A DNA stretch of 64,000 bases from Desulfobacula toluolica Tol2 (GTDB lineage: Bacteria > Desulfobacterota > Desulfobacteria > Desulfobacterales > Desulfobacteraceae). The notes under the pieces are model-generated. The model searched no databases, had not been told where the DNA came from, and saw nothing but the letters and a program-made list of their open reading frames with translations. Of the stretch, positions 44,676 through 53,604 are shown piece after piece; position 1 is the first letter of the stretch; each line of letters starts with the position of its first letter. Both the position numbers and the translations under genes were made by a program. The stretch is from positions 2,627,501 through 2,691,500 of the forward strand of contig NC_018645.1 of NCBI RefSeq assembly GCF_000307105.1, read 5' to 3'.

Positions 44676-46346
44676 ATGAAAAGAAAAATAATCTGCTTAG
44701 CTGCTTTTTTTTTAGCATTTATCATGGTGCAGATTGTAAATGCAGCGGGGCCTGTCGCCGGGTTATTCCTTGTTGATTCGCCAACCCTGCTTTCCGATAA
44801 TAGTGCCGAGATATTTATAGACAAGAACTCAGATGGCGAAGTTACACCAGGGGATATTCTTGTGACGATAACCGGTATAACGACCATCCATAGTACCACG
44901 ATCGGATCCGGCACTGCCTACAACGAAGTAACCGCCCTTACGGCCATTAAAATCTTATCAAGTAACAACACAGATGTTGGACCAGTGGGACCGGACGATA
45001 GCTTTGGTGATCAAAATATCGATCTGTATGAGTTTCTCGCAGGGCCGGTTGGCCCAGCAGATTCAGCCTGGTTTAACTGGTCAACGGGAGAAATCAACTT
45101 GGATGGGGCGGGGACGGCGGAATTTACCTTCACACCGGTTTCAGGTGCTTCAAATGACGGAATATTATTGGGATTTGTGTATGAAGATTCTGCACAAAAC
45201 TATAACCGGTCAATAGGGATACAAGAAGGCTTAACCGCCACATCCGACGGGGATTTGCGGCTTACTATAGGGCTTATCCCCGAAAACAGTGATTTTCTTT
45301 CTGTAAGAGCCCCTCTTTACCCCGGCGCTTTCGGAGCCATCACGTCATCAACTGCAATAGACAATACAAATATCTCTCTCGATGCCACAATTCTTACTCA
45401 AAATTGGGCACCCCTGAATTTCAACGACAATTTCACCGGTGGTAACGGCGGATTTTCCAGCCCGGAATCGAGCAGCCAATGGCCAATTTACGACAACCTG
45501 GATTTTACTGTTACAGTCGTCTCAGAAGTCATTCCGGGAGAGTGCAGGATGACAGGCGGAAATGCGACGGTCAGCCCCGCTGTTGGTGCCGATGGACTGC
45601 CAACATGGACCTATCTTTATGAGGGCGAGGATAACGACTACTGGATAACCACCGGAGGGCAGATCGGTGCGCCCTCAGGAGGTGAGTCTCGTGGGCACTG
45701 GACCCATACGCAGCACGGCGGTGCCGAAGGCAGCTTTGGCTTCCACTCCGGCACATCATCTGCGCCTGAAGGAACTGAGATCAGTACAATTGAATGCGCG
45801 GATCCGGGCTGGTGCGTGCAGGCCCGTTGTGCTCCCTTCAAGCAGATTTTCTGGACAGGAATCGGTATTTTTGCCTTCCAGCATTTTGATGCGGAATTGC
45901 CGGGCGTTGTTCCTTACAAAAAGAATAACCCGGCCAGTACCTTTCATTATTACAGAGCCATGGTAGGCGATTTCGGAGAAAACGACAGGCCCACGAGGGA
46001 AGCATCACTTATCGACGAGAACACGGACGGCTGCAACTGGATAGACAGACTCAAAGAGGCCGGTTTTGATACCCCTCCCGGACCCTACGAAGCCTCTGAT
46101 GCTGTTTTTCTGGATAGTGAGCCGGATCCTCAATTTGGCGATAAAGGCGGACAAATCTGCGACAAATGCCCCGATTACTATCAGATCGAGATTTACGCCA
46201 AAGGAGATCCGAACGATCCGGGAGAGATCATTTACAAATTTCAGGGCTTTCTGGAGCATGGCAACTATCAGATACACCCTGAAACAGGTGAAAAATGTCC
46301 GGCAATTATTGAGCTGATTCCGGAGCTTTTTGAATCAAAAAAATAA
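44676..46346 (+). CDS. secreted protein: PEP-CTERM-paralogue N-half plus unique Cys/His-rich C-module
   Basis: About 556 residues. A signal peptide (1-23, IVNAAG) is followed by an N-terminal half (about 25-285) clearly homologous to the next gene (DNSAE.FI..., TTIGSGTAYNEVTALTAIKI, GPDDSFGDQNIDLYEF, FTGGNGGFSSPESSSQWP). The C-terminal 270 residues differ: CRMTGGNATVSP, RGHWTHTQHGGAEGSFGFHS, ECADPGWCVQARCAPFKQIF, then CDKCPDYYQIEIYAKGD. It has no PEP-CTERM tail, so it is probably released, or attached in another way. ATG 44676 has AAAAGGAG upstream. The C-module resembles repeated uncharacterised bacterial extracellular domains; function unknown. Confidence 0.8.
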   Translation: MKRKIICLAAFFLAFIMVQIVNAAGPVAGLFLVDSPTLLSDNSAEIFIDKNSDGEVTPGDILVTITGITTIHSTTIGSGTAYNEVTALTAIKILSSNNTDVGPVGPDDSFGDQNIDLYEFLAGPVGPADSAWFNWSTGEINLDGAGTAEFTFTPVSGASNDGILLGFVYEDSAQNYNRSIGIQEGLTATSDGDLRLTIGLIPENSDFLSVRAPLYPGAFGAITSSTAIDNTNISLDATILTQNWAPLNFNDNFTGGNGGFSSPESSSQWPIYDNLDFTVTVVSEVIPGECRMTGGNATVSPAVGADGLPTWTYLYEGEDNDYWITTGGQIGAPSGGESRGHWTHTQHGGAEGSFGFHSGTSSAPEGTEISTIECADPGWCVQARCAPFKQIFWTGIGIFAFQHFDAELPGVVPYKKNNPASTFHYYRAMVGDFGENDRPTREASLIDENTDGCNWIDRLKEAGFDTPPGPYEASDAVFLDSEPDPQFGDKGGQICDKCPDYYQIEIYAKGDPNDPGEIIYKFQGFLEHGNYQIHPETGEKCPAIIELIPELFESKK

Positions 46347-46359
46347 AAACAGAACCGTT

Positions 46360-46400
46360 GGCGAGGAGTCACTCCAATCACAGACAAAGGGCTCCTTGCC
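46360..46400 (+). promoter_or_regulatory. intergenic stem-loop between the two paralogues
   Basis: GGCGAGGAG (46360-46368) pairs with CTCCTTGCC (46392-46400), nine pairs including one G-U, loop 23 nt. No T-run follows, so this is probably an mRNA-stabilising or processing element rather than a terminator. Confidence 0.45.
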
Positions 46401-46504
46401 GGCACATCACACATAAATTGTGAAGGGAGGTGATAAATTAGGCAACGATACTCAATTATGATTTTTTTATCTGTTCTAATTTTAAACTAAAGGAGAAAAT
46501 ACAA

Positions 46505-47446
46505 ATGAAACTCAAAGCGATTTTATCAGTTTTTTTATTTGTATCAATGTGTTTCGCTACAAGCGCTGCTGCCTTATCGGTTTCTCCCCTGATTGACACC
46601 ACAGGGGGGAGTACCCTTTTTTCAGACAACAGTGCTGATTATTTTATCAACGTAGATGGTTCGGTCTCGGGGGGTGGTACTGCAACGGTTACCACGGGTG
46701 ATATCCTTTTTACAATGGTCGGCATAAATACCATTGGTGATACCACCATCGGCAGTGGAACCTCGTATAATGAAGTAACTGGGTTTACCGCAGTTAAAAT
46801 TGCAACCGCTAGTGATGTTGATTTGGGTCCTGCAGGCCCCGACGACAGCTTTGGAACCCAAGCCATTGATCTGTTTCAATACACTGCAACGCCCCTGACT
46901 GCTGCAGATGCTATATACTTCAATTGGGCGACCGGTCAAATCAACACAGATGGCGCTGGCGCTGCTGAATTTACATTTGCGACCGACGGCAAGACCACCA
47001 ATGATGGGAACTTCCTGGGTTGGGTGTTTGAGGATGCCGGGCGGGATTATAACAGGGATGGCACCGTTCAGGCGGGGATCGATTCAGCAGTAGGTGGAGA
47101 TCTTCGCCTTTGGCTGGATATGTCAAATGCAGGTGATTTCCTGTCTGTAATAGCACCTTTTGACCTTGGCGATTTCGGAAGCATCCCGAATTCAACCGCA
47201 ATAGACAATGCAAATATTGCGCTGGATGCGACTATCCGAGACTATGATTGGGGATCGCTTATCTTTGGATCTAACATTACCGGCGGAAATGGCGGTTTTT
47301 CATCACCAACTGACAGTTCAAGCTGGCCGGCTTTTGACAATCTTGACTTCACACTTACCGCTAGCATCCCTGAGCCTGCCACATTGGCATTGTTTGGTAT
47401 CGGCTTGCTTTCAATCGCTGCAGTGGGCCGAAGACGTAAAGGCTAA
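46505..47446 (+). CDS. PEP-CTERM sorting-domain extracellular protein
   Basis: A 313-residue secreted protein: signal peptide (to about 24, TSAAAL), a beta-rich Gly/Asp/Thr body without Cys beyond the signal, and a textbook PEP-CTERM tail (SIPEPATLALFGIGLLSIAA then GRRRKG). Exosortase (EpsH/XrtA type) recognises Pro-Glu-Pro, cuts, and the protein goes to the surface or exopolysaccharide. The exosortase itself is not in this window. AAAGGAG lies eight bases upstream. Its body is paralogous to the N-half of the preceding gene. Confidence 0.92.
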   Translation: MKLKAILSVFLFVSMCFATSAAALSVSPLIDTTGGSTLFSDNSADYFINVDGSVSGGGTATVTTGDILFTMVGINTIGDTTIGSGTSYNEVTGFTAVKIATASDVDLGPAGPDDSFGTQAIDLFQYTATPLTAADAIYFNWATGQINTDGAGAAEFTFATDGKTTNDGNFLGWVFEDAGRDYNRDGTVQAGIDSAVGGDLRLWLDMSNAGDFLSVIAPFDLGDFGSIPNSTAIDNANIALDATIRDYDWGSLIFGSNITGGNGGFSSPTDSSSWPAFDNLDFTLTASIPEPATLALFGIGLLSIAAVGRRRKG

Positions 47447-47488
47447 AAAAGCAGACACTTCATTTTTTTGAAGTATCGTCTCAAATGA

Positions 47489-47528
47489 TAATGGGAACTT
47501 CCTTAAAAAGAAGCTCCCATTATTTTTA
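47489..47528 (+). terminator. intrinsic terminator after the PEP-CTERM gene
   Basis: AATGGGAACTTC (47490-47501) pairs with GAAGCTCCCATT (47510-47521), one mismatch, loop 8 nt, followed by ATTTTTAT. It ends the two-gene plus-strand unit ahead of the convergent ThiF gene. Confidence 0.8.
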
Positions 47529-47543
47529 TCCGCAGTCTTATGA

Positions 47544-49565
47544 TTATTTGGTGATGCTTAATAAAGGAGATTCCCTTTGTGTTCTTCTGGAATTTTTATC
47601 GCAGGTTCCCATCCTGAAAAACATCAGATAATGCAAGCCTTTGTTGATGCCTTTAATTTGATTCAAACTGTTTTGAAATGTTTGAATCCATTGTTGATGA
47701 TCAGATCTGAACTGGTGCGCCCCATCAGCAGCCAAATGATTTAAAAGAAAGACAAACCCGGCCATGGGCTGCAAAGAGAGACCAAGTGAATTTGCCTTGA
47801 TCCAAAATCTTTCCATGATTCTGCCGCCGGCAACGTAGGTTTCAGGCTTCCTTTTTTTTATTGCTATCAACCCATATGCCGGAGACGATTTCAGAAGTCT
47901 GACGGAATTCAATGCTGCCATGCGGCTTGCACCAAATTTATTCATAAATTGCATCTTCTTCCAGTCAGACATCAAAGGGAAGATTAATTGTTGTATGTAA
48001 TTCAAACCAAGGACATCTAAATTCATGCCGTCTTTTTTATGGCCTTTACTCAAATTTAACCATTGAAACAGACCGTTGTGCAGTCTTTCTTCTTCAAACA
48101 GTACCCGATCTGCATCAAACACGATTTTCTGCAATATTTTTTTATCTTTCGCATTATCGATCCATATTAATTCAGCCTCAGATGTTTGAGCGACCAACTC
48201 TTTTAATGCAGTAAAAATTTTTTGATCAATTTCTTTTTTAGCATAAGGTTCCCTGTTTACACATCTTGACAAAACACAAGAAAAAAGAGGATCTTCCCTG
48301 ATCCTTTCAACAACGAATTTTAAATCAATAATGATATCTGAATCATAGCCAGCCGGAAACAACTCTATTTGGGTTTTTAATCCAAAATGAGATGCGGCAA
48401 TGGATATGTTTTCCATTAAAGCGCCGAAGGTCAGGTATGTTGATTCCTGGTTAACATCATAAAAAAAACCGCACTTTTCCGGATCTTTAAGCAGAGACAG
48501 CACATTACCATCCCATACAAATTTCCATGGCTGACAATTATCTGCAGAAGGCGCCCATATCCCGACAGTTATTATGTATTTAAGGATGTCTTCCGGGATA
48601 CCATTGTTAAAGTTTTCCGGAATGGGCGGAATATCTATTTTGGGTGGCATGAATTTTTTATTTTTTTCAAGTATATTTTTTATTATAAACATCTTTATTA
48701 TCTGCAAGGGATTTTTATTTCCCATAAAAAGACGACCTTTACGTAGTTTCTGAAGATAAGGATCATACTGAACATAATACGGCACAGGTTTTATTGTTCC
48801 TTTTTTTAAAATAATCTTTAAACTTTCAGTTGCTGCCATGCCGGAACAAATCTGACAGGCAATGTTTAAAGACGGGCCGGCCTTTGACTCAAGATCAACT
48901 TTTTTCAAATTCATATATCGGATGTGGGTCGGTTTTGGAGAAAGCCCTATAGCAAAAGAAAGATACTTATCTTTATCTTTCAGACCATCTCGTATATTAA
49001 AATATTCATCAAAGCCCATTCCATCAGGGGAGAAGACAAGCATAGCAGAACTGAAACCCATGGGACCGGCTGTAATGACATAAATCCCTTTTTCAGCGGC
49101 CTTATTAAAAAGCAGTCTTCTGATATCAAATTTAAAAAAATCAAGTCCGTCTATGACAACTTCCACCCCGTCAAGGAATCGATCCATATTTGATTCATTT
49201 ATCCCATCCTTGAAAAGAGAAATCTCAAGATAGGGGTTAATGGAAAGGGCCTGTTCTTTCATCACTTCTATTTTAGGTCTTCCAAAATCCGGTACCCTGG
49301 CGCCAAACTGACGATTGATATTAACAGGCTCATACACATCAAAATCTGCAATATGAAATTTGCCGACCCCTGTCCTGGCCATAGTGATCAGATGAATTCC
49401 CCCTACTCCGCCCATGCCGGGGATTGCAATTTTAGCATGGGAAAGCTTTTTTTGTTCTTTCAGGGTTAACAGGCCGATATTTCTGGCAAATGCCTGGGAA
49501 ATATATTCTTCCTTGTTTGTAATCCCATAATTTTCAAGTGTTTCAAACATGGAATCAGGTTCCAT
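47544..49565 (-). CDS. ThiF/E1-like adenylyltransferase fused to nitroreductase (Rv1355c-like)
   Basis: A 673-residue fusion. The N-half (about 25-275) is a ThiF/MoeB/E1 fold with nucleotide loop GMGGVGGIHLI, DFDVYEPVNINRQF and DGLDFFKFDIRRLL; the C-half (about 320-640) is a nitroreductase-type FMN domain (GIWAPSADNCQPWKFVWDG, then GGRIMERFWIKANSLGLSLQ). This matches the little-known Rv1355c family. ThiF domains adenylate a C-terminal carboxylate, and nitroreductase domains perform FMN redox steps, so a biosynthetic or tailoring role is likely (inference). AAGGAG precedes ATG 49565; it follows the MMPL gene by 11 nt. Confidence 0.85.
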   Translation of the reverse strand: MEPDSMFETLENYGITNKEEYISQAFARNIGLLTLKEQKKLSHAKIAIPGMGGVGGIHLITMARTGVGKFHIADFDVYEPVNINRQFGARVPDFGRPKIEVMKEQALSINPYLEISLFKDGINESNMDRFLDGVEVVIDGLDFFKFDIRRLLFNKAAEKGIYVITAGPMGFSSAMLVFSPDGMGFDEYFNIRDGLKDKDKYLSFAIGLSPKPTHIRYMNLKKVDLESKAGPSLNIACQICSGMAATESLKIILKKGTIKPVPYYVQYDPYLQKLRKGRLFMGNKNPLQIIKMFIIKNILEKNKKFMPPKIDIPPIPENFNNGIPEDILKYIITVGIWAPSADNCQPWKFVWDGNVLSLLKDPEKCGFFYDVNQESTYLTFGALMENISIAASHFGLKTQIELFPAGYDSDIIIDLKFVVERIREDPLFSCVLSRCVNREPYAKKEIDQKIFTALKELVAQTSEAELIWIDNAKDKKILQKIVFDADRVLFEEERLHNGLFQWLNLSKGHKKDGMNLDVLGLNYIQQLIFPLMSDWKKMQFMNKFGASRMAALNSVRLLKSSPAYGLIAIKKRKPETYVAGGRIMERFWIKANSLGLSLQPMAGFVFLLNHLAADGAHQFRSDHQQWIQTFQNSLNQIKGINKGLHYLMFFRMGTCDKNSRRTQRESPLLSITK

Positions 49566-49576
49566 TTTTTATCTCC

Positions 49577-51859
49577 TTAATCTTTATAAAACTCAACTCC
49601 CATACCAGACAAAAGGAGTGCCACAGAAGGAAGAATCAGAATATCACCAATAACTGCTGTTACCATAATAATTGAGCTGAGAACCCCGAAATTGATTGTG
49701 GGTACAAACCGGCTGAATACCATCACTCCGAAGCCTATGCATAAAATCAGGGAAGAAAGAAGAATTGCCCTGCCTTTAAACAAAATTGAATTTTTTACTG
49801 AGTCTTTGATATCTTTCCTCTTTGAAAGATTGCGCTTAAACTCGGAAAGGAAATGAATGGTATCATCCACGGCAATACCAATGGCAACAGCTGCGATCAA
49901 AGCTGTGGCCGTGTTCAAGGGAATTTTAAACAGTCCCATGATCCCGAAATTAAACAAAATTGGAAAAAGATTAGGGATGATGCTGATTGTTCCCATTGAA
50001 AAGGATCTCAAAACAAAAAACATGATGAGAATAATAATTCCGGCGGCAGCGGAAAGGCTGTAGATCTGACCTTTTACAAGTGCATCAATGGTATTTACGT
50101 CCTGTAGAGCCCTTCCCGTGATTCGAATTTCCATGCCATTGGGTTTAAGATTATTGATAAATTCGTCAATTTTCTTAATGATCATCTCCTGGATTCTGGT
50201 TGAATGCTCTGACAATCTTACAGAAATCTTAGCATGATCAAATGATTCATTTACAAAATCATTGATATCATCCGAGTCATACATGAGAAGATATTGAGAG
50301 ATCAGCGCTTTTGAGTCTGGAATACTCAAATATTTCAAATTTTCATTATGGAAGGATTGATTCATATCCTTTATGAAATCAACAAAGGAAAGGGTTTTGT
50401 CAACTCCTTCAAGACTATTGATGTACATCTGAATCTTCTCAACAACTTTTAATTTATCAGGATTTTTAAAAGCATCTTCCTGAGCAGAACTGATGGAAAT
50501 GTCCAACGTCACCATACCTGCCAGGTTGCCTTCAACAAAATCAGAAGATATTCGGACCCCACTGTTTTTTTTAAAATAATCAAGAAGATTAGTTTCAACC
50601 TGGATCCTGGAAGAAAACCAAATTGATCCCATAATGATAAAAAGCCCGAAACAACAAATCAGTTTAAAATTATTGACAACAAAGTTTGATATTTGCCCAA
50701 GAATCCTGTGTATTTTTTTCTCCTTTTGTTTATCCTGGAATATTTTCTTTTCATTTAAAATAAGAATAAGCGGCGGTAGAAACACAAAAGAAAAGAAAAA
50801 CTCAAAAATCATTCCGCAAGCTGCAACAAGTGCAAAATCCTTTATGGGCGGAATGTCACTTAAGTATAATGAAAGAAATCCAACGGCCGTTGTAAGAGTT
50901 GTTAAAAAACAGGGCGCAATAACTTTTTTCAAAACATGGGCCAGGGCTTTTTCTTTTGTTCCAAACCTCACCAAAAGATCTTTGTTTAAATGGGAAAAAA
51001 TATGTACCGTATCACAAAGGGCCAACGCCATGACAACTGGCGGGACTATTGTTGTGACATTATTCAGGGTTATATCAAAAACAGGAAACAACCCCATAGT
51101 GGACCCCATGCATATTGATATATTAAGGATTGCAATAAGGGTAAGCCATATATTACGGAAAAAGAAAAAAACGGCAAGAGTGATAAAAAGGTATGTAATG
51201 GGTATGAACGTTGCTATATCCTTTTTCATATACTGGCTTAAATACAAATTTGTTGTTGTCCAGCCAGCCATATAAATTTTACCGGTTCGGCTCTTGTAGT
51301 TATCAAGAATTTTTTCACATTTCCCAATAAGCCTTTTTCTATACCCAGGGTCATCAGGCTTGTCATAAACGGAAATAATAATTGCGGTTGTTTTCCCGTC
51401 AGACGAGATAAGATTGTTAACATACAGAGGATTGGTCAGGGCGCTTGTTTTTAGTTTGTCAAGATACTCTCTGCTATCGGACATTTCTTCAAGAAACTTT
51501 TGAACAATAAAAAAATCATTTTCCCCTATTGTATCATTAACATTGGCAAGACTTTTGACCTCCCGCAATTCTTCAATCTGCTCAAGGTCGTCGGTGATGT
51601 CTTTTAAAATCGTCAGAGTATCATATGTAAAGATATTCTCTTTTTTAAAGGCTATAATAAAAAATTCATCGTTACCAAAAATTTCTTTGATATCATCATA
51701 AAACTCGATATCCGGATCATTTTCCAGGGTGAAATAATCGACATTATCTACTGTTTTGATTTTGGGAAGATACACAACAAAGGGGATTGAAATCAAAAGT
51801 GAAAGTATTAAAAAAAAAACCTTGTGTTGTGTAATTTTATCCATATAAAAAACAGGCAT
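49577..51859 (-). CDS. MMPL/RND-family exporter
   Basis: A 760-residue transporter with two repeats of six membrane helices and large periplasmic loops (about 40-210 and 430-570). RND hallmarks include ALALCDTVHIFSHLNKD in helix 4 and AVAIGIAVDDTIHFLSEFKR in helix 10, with the conserved Asp residues for proton relay. Such single-subunit MMPL proteins usually move lipids, hopanoids or other hydrophobic products to the periplasm. It diverges from the acyltransferase gene and precedes the ThiF-nitroreductase gene. Confidence 0.9.
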   Translation of the reverse strand: MPVFYMDKITQHKVFFLILSLLISIPFVVYLPKIKTVDNVDYFTLENDPDIEFYDDIKEIFGNDEFFIIAFKKENIFTYDTLTILKDITDDLEQIEELREVKSLANVNDTIGENDFFIVQKFLEEMSDSREYLDKLKTSALTNPLYVNNLISSDGKTTAIIISVYDKPDDPGYRKRLIGKCEKILDNYKSRTGKIYMAGWTTTNLYLSQYMKKDIATFIPITYLFITLAVFFFFRNIWLTLIAILNISICMGSTMGLFPVFDITLNNVTTIVPPVVMALALCDTVHIFSHLNKDLLVRFGTKEKALAHVLKKVIAPCFLTTLTTAVGFLSLYLSDIPPIKDFALVAACGMIFEFFFSFVFLPPLILILNEKKIFQDKQKEKKIHRILGQISNFVVNNFKLICCFGLFIIMGSIWFSSRIQVETNLLDYFKKNSGVRISSDFVEGNLAGMVTLDISISSAQEDAFKNPDKLKVVEKIQMYINSLEGVDKTLSFVDFIKDMNQSFHNENLKYLSIPDSKALISQYLLMYDSDDINDFVNESFDHAKISVRLSEHSTRIQEMIIKKIDEFINNLKPNGMEIRITGRALQDVNTIDALVKGQIYSLSAAAGIIILIMFFVLRSFSMGTISIIPNLFPILFNFGIMGLFKIPLNTATALIAAVAIGIAVDDTIHFLSEFKRNLSKRKDIKDSVKNSILFKGRAILLSSLILCIGFGVMVFSRFVPTINFGVLSSIIMVTAVIGDILILPSVALLLSGMGVEFYKD

Positions 51860-51875
51860 AATTCCTTAAAATATC

Positions 51876-51904
51876 TTGACAAACGGCCTATAAAAATAAA
51901 TTAT
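51876..51904 (+). promoter_or_regulatory. sigma-70-type promoter of the acyltransferase unit
   Basis: TTGACA (51876-51881), 17-base spacer, AATTAT (51899-51904; four of six). On the opposite strand a perfect TATAAT (51903-51908) may serve the MMPL gene, so the two promoters overlap and could be co-regulated. Confidence 0.45.
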
Positions 51905-51965
51905 AAAACAATGACCATTTAACAAATATATTCAATTCAGTCAATTCTAAACAGGACTAATTTCA

Positions 51966-52736
51966 ATGATTAACAAAAACAACAATCTCCGTTATGGAAA
52001 ATTCAGATTTGGATTGGTTGAACATAAAAATGTACTGGAAGATACTTTTCGAATGCGTTATGAAGTCTATGTCCGGGAATTTGGTTTTGAAAAAGCAACC
52101 GATCATCCCGGCGGACTTGAAACAGACGATTATGAAAATGATTCGATCCATTTTGCCTGCCTGAATGAAAATGATTCAGTGGTTGGAACCATAAGGCTGG
52201 TATTGGATTCAGATAAAGGCTTTCCCATTGAACATGCCGTCAAAACAAGCTTTGTCGGTGAAAAACCTGACAGATCAAAAATTGGTGAAATTTCAAGACT
52301 GACTGTGAGTAAGGATCTTAGACGAAGAAAAGAAGACGGGATGTATGGCGTGGAAGCCTATCTCAAAAAAAAAGAAGGAGGGGTGTTGCCTGATGACGGC
52401 TCCATTCCCGCTGAAATGCAGGGAAGAAAAAATCCCATTATTGTACTGGGACTCTACCAGGTCATGTACCATGAAAGCCGAAGACGCAGTATAACCCACT
52501 GGTACATGATCACAGAAAAAAAAATATTTTACGCCCTGAAAAAATACGGGTTTCTATTTCACCGGATCGGAGAGTCCGTGCAATATCATGGTGAAAGAAT
52601 TCCCTATCTTGGGATTATTGATGAAATTGAAAAAAATTTGATTAAAAATGATCCGGATATGCTTAACATCATGCTGGCAGGACTTGAAAAACAATATCAT
52701 CCGTCCCTTAAAATTGATCAGGCTAAAAATGAATAA
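51966..52736 (+). CDS. PEP-CTERM/exosortase-associated acyltransferase (LuxI/FeeM-like GNAT)
   Basis: A 256-residue protein of the autoinducer-synthase-like GNAT superfamily: FRMRYEVYVREFGFE (the R-Y/H-x-V-F/Y motif), DSIHFACLNENDSVVGTIRL, IGEISRLTVSKDLRRRKED and THWYMITEKKIFYALKKYGF. It fits the family annotated as PEP-CTERM/exosortase system-associated acyltransferase, related to N-acyl amino acid synthases. It probably joins an acyl chain from acyl-ACP to an amine substrate (inference). Its stop overlaps the next start by eight bases. Confidence 0.87.
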   Translation: MINKNNNLRYGKFRFGLVEHKNVLEDTFRMRYEVYVREFGFEKATDHPGGLETDDYENDSIHFACLNENDSVVGTIRLVLDSDKGFPIEHAVKTSFVGEKPDRSKIGEISRLTVSKDLRRRKEDGMYGVEAYLKKKEGGVLPDDGSIPAEMQGRKNPIIVLGLYQVMYHESRRRSITHWYMITEKKIFYALKKYGFLFHRIGESVQYHGERIPYLGIIDEIEKNLIKNDPDMLNIMLAGLEKQYHPSLKIDQAKNE

Positions 52737-53523
52737 ATATTGTTTTATATTAAAAATATTGTTTCTTGCCGTCTTCATAGGCATTACGGGGGGTAACCTG
52801 CTGGCTGCTGCCCAGAAAAAATTAACAGGCCATTGGATTGCACAACAGGTTTTTGACAGAGACCGTGGTAAAAATTCAATTTCATCTGCTTCTATGGTTT
52901 TGGTCAACAAAAAAGGCAAGAAAAGATCACGAACATTTACAAACCTCAGAATTCTGGAAGATGGATTGGAAAAACAGCTCATCAGATTCACCTCTCCTGC
53001 AGACATTGAGGGTACGGGCTTTCTCACCATAGAAAAAACCGGGGATGAAACAGATCAATTTTTATATCTCCCAGCATTGAGGCGCACCAGAAGGATTGTA
53101 TCCTCCCAAAAATCTCACAGGTTTGTAAACAGTGATTTCACGTACGAAGATATGGAAAGACATCCGGTTGATAATTATACTTATGAGCTGAAAGGGGAGA
53201 AAACAGTCGAAAACATCGAATGCCATATCCTTGAAATCCGGCCTAAAAAAAATATTGCCTCTCAGTATTCTTTGACGAAAAGTCTCATTTCAAAAACCTC
53301 ATTTGTGCCGGTTTTTGCAGAATATTTTGACCAAAAAGGCAAACAGATAAAAACCTATAAAGCTCTTAAACTGGAATTACAGCAAAACATCTGGACAGAA
53401 TCCATCGTTGTGATGGAGGATTTAATTAAAAATCATAAAACCTTTATAAAAATCCAGCATATTGAATATAATACCGATATTACTTCAAAGCAGGTTTCAA
53501 GGGCTGCTCTTGAAAACTATTAA
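52729..53523 (+). CDS. LolA-fold periplasmic (outer-membrane lipoprotein-sorting-like) protein
   Basis: About 264 residues. After a signal peptide (to about 25, GGNLLAAA) comes the LolA/LppX-like fold described as outer membrane lipoprotein-sorting protein: SSASMVLVNKKGKKRSRTFT, LIRFTSPADIEGTGFLTIEK, DQFLYLPALRRTRRIVSSQK and FVNSDFTYEDMERHPVDNYT. Members of this subgroup occur beside MMPL transporters and probably carry the exported lipid across the periplasm. ATG 52729 is preferred over an upstream codon because it yields the signal peptide and an ATGAATAA overlap with the acyltransferase. Confidence 0.87.
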   Translation: MNKYCFILKILFLAVFIGITGGNLLAAAQKKLTGHWIAQQVFDRDRGKNSISSASMVLVNKKGKKRSRTFTNLRILEDGLEKQLIRFTSPADIEGTGFLTIEKTGDETDQFLYLPALRRTRRIVSSQKSHRFVNSDFTYEDMERHPVDNYTYELKGEKTVENIECHILEIRPKKNIASQYSLTKSLISKTSFVPVFAEYFDQKGKQIKTYKALKLELQQNIWTESIVVMEDLIKNHKTFIKIQHIEYNTDITSKQVSRAALENY

Positions 53524-53604
53524 CCCAAATCATTCTCTATCTATCATTATTTTGGCATTATGTTTGCTTTAACCCTATTTAACATTTTATTAAAAAATTT
53601 ATGC

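Noticed and set aside
46425-46495. Second leader mini-ORF upstream of the PEP-CTERM gene
   Set aside because: The aligned start codon is TTA, which is not used for initiation, and the frame stops after eight codons.
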